DNA of 64,000 nucleotides from Sesamum alatum (Eukaryota; Streptophyta; Magnoliopsida; Lamiales; Pedaliaceae). A program made the translations under genes and the position numbers. Numbering within the stretch: position 1 is the stretch's first letter; every line of letters begins with the position of its first letter. Below, in pieces: positions 60,387-64,000 of the stretch. Below the pieces are notes generated by a model, which was not told the DNA's origin, made no database searches, and saw nothing but the letters and a program-made list of their open reading frames with translations. The stretch covers positions 21,570,383 through 21,634,382 of the forward strand of contig JACGWO010000005.1 of assembly GCA_034509735.1 (NCBI GenBank), read 5' to 3'.

Positions 60387-63300
60387 CTAAAGCCAATCAC
60401 CCATTGACCTCGAACCTCTTATGCAGATGGTGAGTATGGGCAACTTGCGACATGGGCTTAGCAAGTGGATCCGCTATGTTTTCTGCGGAGCTGACTCGGT
60501 CCAACCGAACGTCACTCCTGCTATCCATCTCTCTAAGTAGATGGTAGCGTCTAAGAATATGCTTGGATCGTGATGAGATCTTGGTTCCTTTGCTAGCGCT
60601 ATTGCCCCGTTGTTATCATAAAAGATAATTACAGGCTCTAGCAATGCTAGGTACTACATCCAACCCTTGGATGTAGCTCATCAACCAAACCACTCCTTAG
60701 CAGCTTCCAAAGCCGCTATGTATTCAAAACTCTATGGTGGAGTCCGCCGTGGTACCCTACTTGGAACTCTTCCAAGTAACCACGCCACCTTTAAGTCTGA
60801 ACACATAACCAGACTGAGACTTGGCATCATCGTCATCCGACTAGAAGCTAGTGTCGCTATAGCCTTCCAGTATCAACTCTCCACCGCCGTAGATCAAGAA
60901 CATGTCCTTAGTCCTTTTTCAGGTACTTTTGGATAGTCTTGACTGCACTCCAGTGATATCGGCTAGTTACGCTCAAAGCGAAAGCCACATCAGGTCTAGT
61001 GCACTGCACAGCATACTGTATGCTGCCTACGGCTGAAGCATAGGGGATGTCCAACATCAGTTTAAGCTCCTCATCAGTCTTAGGAGACTGCTTCTTGGAT
61101 AACTTAATTCCATGCCTCATAGGAAGGAATCCTCGTTTTGAGTTCTCCATCTTGAATCTCTTCAAGACTTTCTCAATGTACAAGGACTGGGCCATTCCTA
61201 ACATCCTTTTAGATCTATCCCTGTAGATCTTGATGCCAAGGATGTAGGATGCCTCGCCCATATCCTTCATGGAGAATTGCGTTGACAACCAAGCTTTAGT
61301 GGTACCCAACATCTTAGCATCATTCCCAATGAGCAAGATGTCATCCACGTAAAGCACCAAAAACGCAACTAAGCTCCCACTGATCTTCTTGTATACACAA
61401 GGATCGGACTCATTCTTGATGAAATCATATCCCCGTATGACTTCATCAAAACGTATGTTCCAGCTTCGGGAAGCTTGTTTGAGGCCATAGATGGACCTTT
61501 GGAGACGGCAGACCTTCTGCTCTTCTCCAACAGTTGTGAAACCTTCCGGTTGATCCATATAGATCTCTTCCTCTACGAAACCGTTGAGGAAAGCCGTTTT
61601 CACGTCCATCTGCCATATTTCATAGTCATACCATGCTGCTATGGCAAGCAGTATCCGAATGGACTTGGCCATTGCTACAGGCGAGTAGGTTTCCTCAAAA
61701 TCGACCCCGGGTCGCTGAGTGTAACCTTTCGCCACAAGCCTGGCCTTGAAGGTTGTAACCTCCCCGTCAGCTCCAAGCTTACGTTTGTAGACCCATTTAC
61801 ACCCTACGGGTTTAACCCCTTTGGGTGGATCTACTAGGGTCCAAACCTTGTTTGTACCCATCGAGTCCATCTCGGATTTCATGGCCTCAAGCCACTTGTC
61901 CGAATCGATGTCCGACATCGCTTCTCCGTATGTCTTTGGATCATTATCCAACTGACCGGTCAGGCCCAGAAATCCATACCTATCAGGTGCATGGGGTACT
62001 CTGGCCGACCTACGGAGGACTGGAACAATATCAGTGGGAACCGCTGGCTCAGATGTCACTGCCGCCTCATGGGGTACCTAACTTGATTCCTCAAGGAGTA
62101 CCTCATCGCGTCGACTATCCGATGGAAAACCTTTTTCCAAGAACACTGCGTTTTCGCGAGACAAAAACCTTTTGCTCGGAGGGATCATAGAAATAATACC
62201 CCGCAGTTTCTTTTGGATAGCCGATAAACCTGCATAAACTAGACCTCGAGTCCAGTTTATCTCCCACTAATCTCTTGACATATGCGGGGCAACCCCATAC
62301 TTTCAAGTATTTGTAGGAGGCAGGCTTGCCATGCCATATCTCATATGGCGTCTGGGATACCCTTTTAGATGGCGCCAAGTTCAAAACTTTGGCCGCCGTC
62401 TCAAGAGCGTATCCCCAGAAGGAAAGGGGTAGTTCGGTAAAACTCATTATGGATCGGACCATGTCTAACAAGGTCTGATTCCTCCTTTCAGACACACCAT
62501 TAAGCTGCGGTGTTCCAGGAGGGGTCCATTGAGAGAGAATCCCATTCTCTTTTAGATAATCAGTAAACTCACCACTCAAATACTCTCCACCTCGGTCCGA
62601 CCGAAGGGCTTTGATCCTTCGTCCGGTTTGATTCTCTACTTCAAGTCTGTATTCCTTAAACCTTCCAAAGGCTTCAGACTTGTACCTCATCAGGTAAACA
62701 TAACCATACCGTGAGTGATCATCGGTAAAGGTTATGAAGTACGAGTACCCACCTCTAGCCTGAGTATTTAGTGGACCACAGACATCTGTATGGATCAAAT
62801 CCAACAGACCACTGGCTAGCGTACTTTGTCCAACAAAGGGTTTCTTGGTCATCTTTCCCTTTAGACAGGATTCGCAGGTCGGTAGGTTGTCCAAATCGTC
62901 TATTTCTAGACTCTTTGAGTCCACCAACCTTCTTATCCTATCTTTAGAGATATGACCTAACCTCGCATGCCATATCTGTGCGTTATTATGATCATCACGT
63001 TTTCGTTTGTGTTCTGCAGTCATAATCCAATTAGACTGTTGAAGTATGTACAGACCATTGACCAATGTACCAAGCAAATGAGAAATACCATCTTTGATAA
63101 TGAAAAAAAAAAACTGTTTTTATTGATGGTAAATTCATATCCCTCCTTATCAAGGACCGGGATGGAAACAATGTTTTTAATCATGCTAGGTACATAGAAA
63201 CAGTCATTCAGTACAATCCTAACATGACTACTAATGGCTAACTCTAGTGATCCTACGGCCTCCGTAGCAACGGCCTTGCCATCGCCTAGCCTCAGGATCA

Positions 63301-64000
63301 TCTCATCCTTGGTTAGCCTTCTGCTTCTTTGCAGTGCCTGCAAATCATTGCAGATGTGAGCACCACACCCGGTATCCAATACCCATGAAGCAGAATTAGT
63401 AATCATATTAACTTCAACCACAAACACACCTGGGTTGGAGAGGAGTTGTGGGCACTCCCTCTTCCAATGCCCTTTCCCTTGGCAATGCATGCAGACATCA
63501 TTTGCCTTGGACCGCTGAGAACCACGGGCCTTTCCTTTCCTTTTGCTCGGTCCAACCGGAGCAACAGGGACGCCTGGAGCGTGAGCAGGGGCCACAACCG
63601 TCTTCCCTTTGCCCTTCTTCCTCTTCCAGCGTCCGGCCCTCTTGCCATTCACCTTGGAGGTCGAAGCCTCTCCTATCAATACCGCCGGCGCCGACTTGTG
63701 GGTCGTTGCCTCGTATTGGACTAGCATGTTGATCAACTCATGAATAGACTTCTCAAGTCCATTCATGTTGTAGTTTACAACAAACGGGTCATAGGATGGA
63801 GGAAGCGACTGGAGGATTACGTCAATGTACGTGTCATTGTTAAGCCCTGCTTTAAGGTCCTCGAGTTTCTCCACTAGGGAGAGCATCTTGACCCCATGAC
63901 TCTGTACGGACGCTCCTTCAGCGAGCTTGGTGCCAAAGAATGCTTTTGTGGCGGCATATCTAATATGCCTATCCGGAACCGCATAAACCTCGTTCATGCG
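60387..64000 (-). pseudogene. CopF gag-pol, lightly decayed, 5' end outside window
   Basis: This is the most complete pol in the window. Gag to protease is open from the window end to about 63110 (CCHC knuckle, DTGCGAH). An A-run expansion near 63105 shifts the frame. GAG-pre-integrase and integrase are open at 63077-62115 (HTDVCGPL, RSDRGGEY, SERRN; D,D35E). An extra T near 62152 and a stop at about 62079 separate this from RT at 62059-60908 (383 residues: KWVYKRK, QMDVKTAFLNGF, YVDD at 61351-61340). Near 60955 about 22 bp are missing and near 60918 one base is extra, so RNase H (60907-60387) is out of frame and contains stops. Few lesions in otherwise well-kept frames suggest recent loss of function. 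Confidence 0.9.

Larger units (their letters stand above)
58147..64000 (-). mobile_element. CopF: copia element inserted in the LINE, gag cut by window end
   Basis: 3' LTR at 58147-60372, polypurine tract, then RNase H, RT, integrase, protease and gag to the window end. It interrupts LINE ORF1. The 5 bp TTATC at 58142-58146 should be repeated beyond its 5' LTR, outside the window. It is the youngest layer here by nesting. Confidence 0.93.

Overview
The window is plant DNA, most likely from a flowering plant and probably a eudicot. I base this on Ty1/copia retrotransposons with a TGGTATCAGAGCCC initiator-tRNA-Met primer site, an L1-type LINE whose first ORF carries a DUF4283-like region and a CCHC knuckle, a MULE-like MITE and long satellite arrays. 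I cannot name the species. I see no host gene, rRNA or tRNA gene: the whole 64 kb is repeats inserted into repeats.

Layout. 1-5967 is CopA, a minus-strand copia element cut by the window start (decayed gag-pol, 1.8 kb leader, primer site, 2.2 kb 5' LTR called L1). 5968-8021 is a diverged related LTR (L2). 8022-15515 is satellite block 1, a ~333 bp monomer in forward orientation. 15516-17219 is an LTR (L3) that runs into a 500 bp N gap. 17720-24465 is CopC, a plus-strand 3' half of a copia element whose 3' LTR (L4) is split by a solo LTR (L5) with a CTTTG target duplication. 24466-30112 is CopD, a minus-strand 5' half with an open gag-protease-integrase frame, its leader and 5' LTR (L6). 30113-39725 is satellite block 2 in reverse orientation, carrying a 256 bp MITE. 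39726-41404 is a truncated plus-strand LTR (L7) fused to CopE (41405-50904, minus strand, both LTRs L8 and L9, decayed). 50905-52990 is satellite block 3, reverse. 52991-58146 is a decayed minus-strand LINE. 58147-64000 is CopF, a minus-strand copia element (3' LTR L10, pol, part of gag) inserted in the LINE and cut by the window end.

History. The satellite is the oldest layer. Copia elements and the LINE entered it, and CopF then entered the LINE. Block 1 lies opposite to blocks 2 and 3, and two head-on LTR junctions (24465/24466 and 41404/41405) plus the N gap show inversion, nested insertion or misassembly between them.

Main unusual observation. The non-coding part of this copia family (LTRs and 5' leader) is built as a train of short hairpins. 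More than twenty of them share exactly the same 5-nt loop, TTGGA in element sense (TCCAA on the other strand), while the stems differ completely from one hairpin to the next. The diverged LTR L2 has its own set with the same loop and other stems, and one longer stem near the LTR start shows compensatory changes between LTR subfamilies. I know of no described retrotransposon structure like this, but I could not search.
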